A DNA stretch of 5,551 nucleotides from Nitrospirota bacterium (GTDB lineage Bacteria; Nitrospirota; Thermodesulfovibrionia; Thermodesulfovibrionales; UBA6898). The stretch spans positions 1 to 5,551 of the forward strand of contig JAOUFP010000218.1 in the NCBI GenBank assembly GCA_029858145.1. The letters run 5' to 3'. Below the pieces are notes generated by a model that was not told the origin of the DNA, did no database searches, and saw only the letters and a program-made list of their open reading frames with translations. Below are positions 4,901-5,551 of this stretch, one piece after another (the first letter of the stretch is position 1; each line of letters begins with the position of its first letter). A program made the translations under genes and the position numbers.

Positions 4901-5520
4901 GTCAGGTGCTCAACGACCTTGATCTCGTCAGACGGTGCGCATATGAAGGAGACGGGCAGGCCTGGGAGACCTTCGCAGGGAAGTATTCCCCTGTCATCTG
5001 GTCCTCTGTTCAAAAGACCTTCAGAGCCCATTTTTTCCCTTGCCGGCAGGAAGATGTCGAAGACGTCTTCAACTCTGTTTTTCTTGCCCTGATCGAGAGC
5101 GATTTCAACAAACTCAGACAATACCGCGGGGAAAATTCCTGCTCACTGCAAACATGGCTTGCCGTCGTTACGATACGTATGACAATTGACTATATGAGGA
5201 AGGACAGGCGCCATCTGCAGGTCGAGCCGCTTCAGGAGGGAGGGGATATCCTTGAGAATATTCCCTCCAGAGGACGTTCTCCTCACGATGCATTGGAAGA
5301 TAAGCAGACAAGGACTATCCTGGTACAAGCGCTGAGCGGACTGCCCCCCGGTGACCGGCTTATCTACCGTCTTCTCTGCGAGCGGGGCGTGTCGCCCGAA
5401 CAAACAGCAAAAATTCTTGATATTTCAGTCGCGACTATCTATTCGAGAAAGAACAGGATCATCGGAAAGTTAAAAAAAATTATATCTGATGTGCAAGAAA
5501 ACGGAACTTCCAACGTCTAA
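4897..5520 (+). CDS. RNA polymerase sigma factor, ECF-like (sigma-70 family)
   Basis: This 207-residue protein should direct RNA polymerase to a specific promoter set. Region 2 spans about 8-105: it begins LDLVRRCAYEGDGQAWETF, continues with the core-binding EDVEDVFNSVFLALIE (52-67), and ends with the -10 recognition helix TWLAVVTIRMTIDYMRKDRR (86-105). A linker of about 30 residues (LEDKQ at 133-137 at its end) leads to region 4 at about 140-196. There LSGLPPGDRLIYRLL and the helix-turn-helix SPEQTAKILDISVATIYSRKNRIIGKL would bind the -35. There is no region 1.1 or 3, as expected for ECF-type factors. The start is uncertain: an in-frame stop at 4867-4869 leaves TTG 4897 or GTG 4906. TTG is preferred for its overlap with the upstream ORF and AAAGG at 4888-4892, although the SD is weak. 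ECF factors are often followed by an anti-sigma gene, which may begin after 5521. The signal it responds to is unknown. Confidence 0.9.
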   Translation: MSQVLNDLDLVRRCAYEGDGQAWETFAGKYSPVIWSSVQKTFRAHFFPCRQEDVEDVFNSVFLALIESDFNKLRQYRGENSCSLQTWLAVVTIRMTIDYMRKDRRHLQVEPLQEGGDILENIPSRGRSPHDALEDKQTRTILVQALSGLPPGDRLIYRLLCERGVSPEQTAKILDISVATIYSRKNRIIGKLKKIISDVQENGTSNV

Positions 5521-5521
5521 T

Positions 5522-5551
5522 GAGGTGAGAAGAGAAAATCACCAGTGAATT
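5522..5551 (+). promoter_or_regulatory. Probable ribosome binding site and start of next gene
   Basis: GAGGTGAG at 5522-5529 is a good SD just after the sigma stop, so another gene of the same operon likely begins here. Visible start candidates are GTG at 5545-5547, or the unusual ATC at 5538-5540, which has the better spacing (9 bases) and would read (M)TSE. The window ends before this can be decided. Confidence 0.35.

Noticed and set aside
4696..5121. Minus-strand 141-codon frame
   Set aside because: Half is opposite the conserved region 2 of the sigma factor, and no domain is recognisable.

Overview
The window carries five protein-coding genes, all on the + strand, in three units: the end of an ABC exporter operon, a leucine-biosynthesis gene (leuA) plus a small unknown gene, and a sigma-factor gene that starts another unit. 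A periplasmic adaptor of the HlyD/MacA type implies a Gram-negative (two-membrane) cell. Moderately high GC, strong Shine-Dalgarno (SD) sequences and the long two-domain form of LeuA would fit Deltaproteobacteria-like or Nitrospirota-like lineages. That placement is inference; no rRNA or marker gene is present.

Layout. 1-975 is the C-terminal part of an FtsX/MacB-type permease cut by the window edge. Six bases later, 982-2181 encodes its likely partner, a membrane-anchored HlyD-family adaptor. 2182-2421 is a leader region with a good sigma-70-like promoter, a strand able to act as antiterminator, and a strong intrinsic terminator whose T-tract touches the SD of leuA. 2422-4107 is leuA (2-isopropylmalate synthase, first committed step of leucine synthesis) with its metal-binding and catalytic residues and its leucine-sensing domain intact. 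A hairpin lies between leuA and a 110-residue protein of unknown function with four cysteines (4187-4519). 4520-4846 is a long non-coding stretch with three hairpins, a spaced direct repeat and a perfect TATAAT. 4850-4900 is a 16-codon ORF with a good SD whose stop overlaps the TTG start of an ECF-like sigma factor (4897-5520). The last 31 bases probably hold the ribosome binding site and start of the next gene.

How they work together. The first two genes would form an efflux or export complex with an ATPase that is probably encoded upstream. leuA appears to be controlled twice: by transcription attenuation in its leader and by leucine feedback on the enzyme. The sigma factor has a complex upstream region and a possible translationally coupled upstream peptide, so it is probably regulated at both the DNA and RNA levels. 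No mobile element, CRISPR array, tRNA or rRNA was seen. The most interesting points are the leuA attenuator of unassigned mechanism and the repeat and hairpin array plus mini-ORF in front of the sigma gene.
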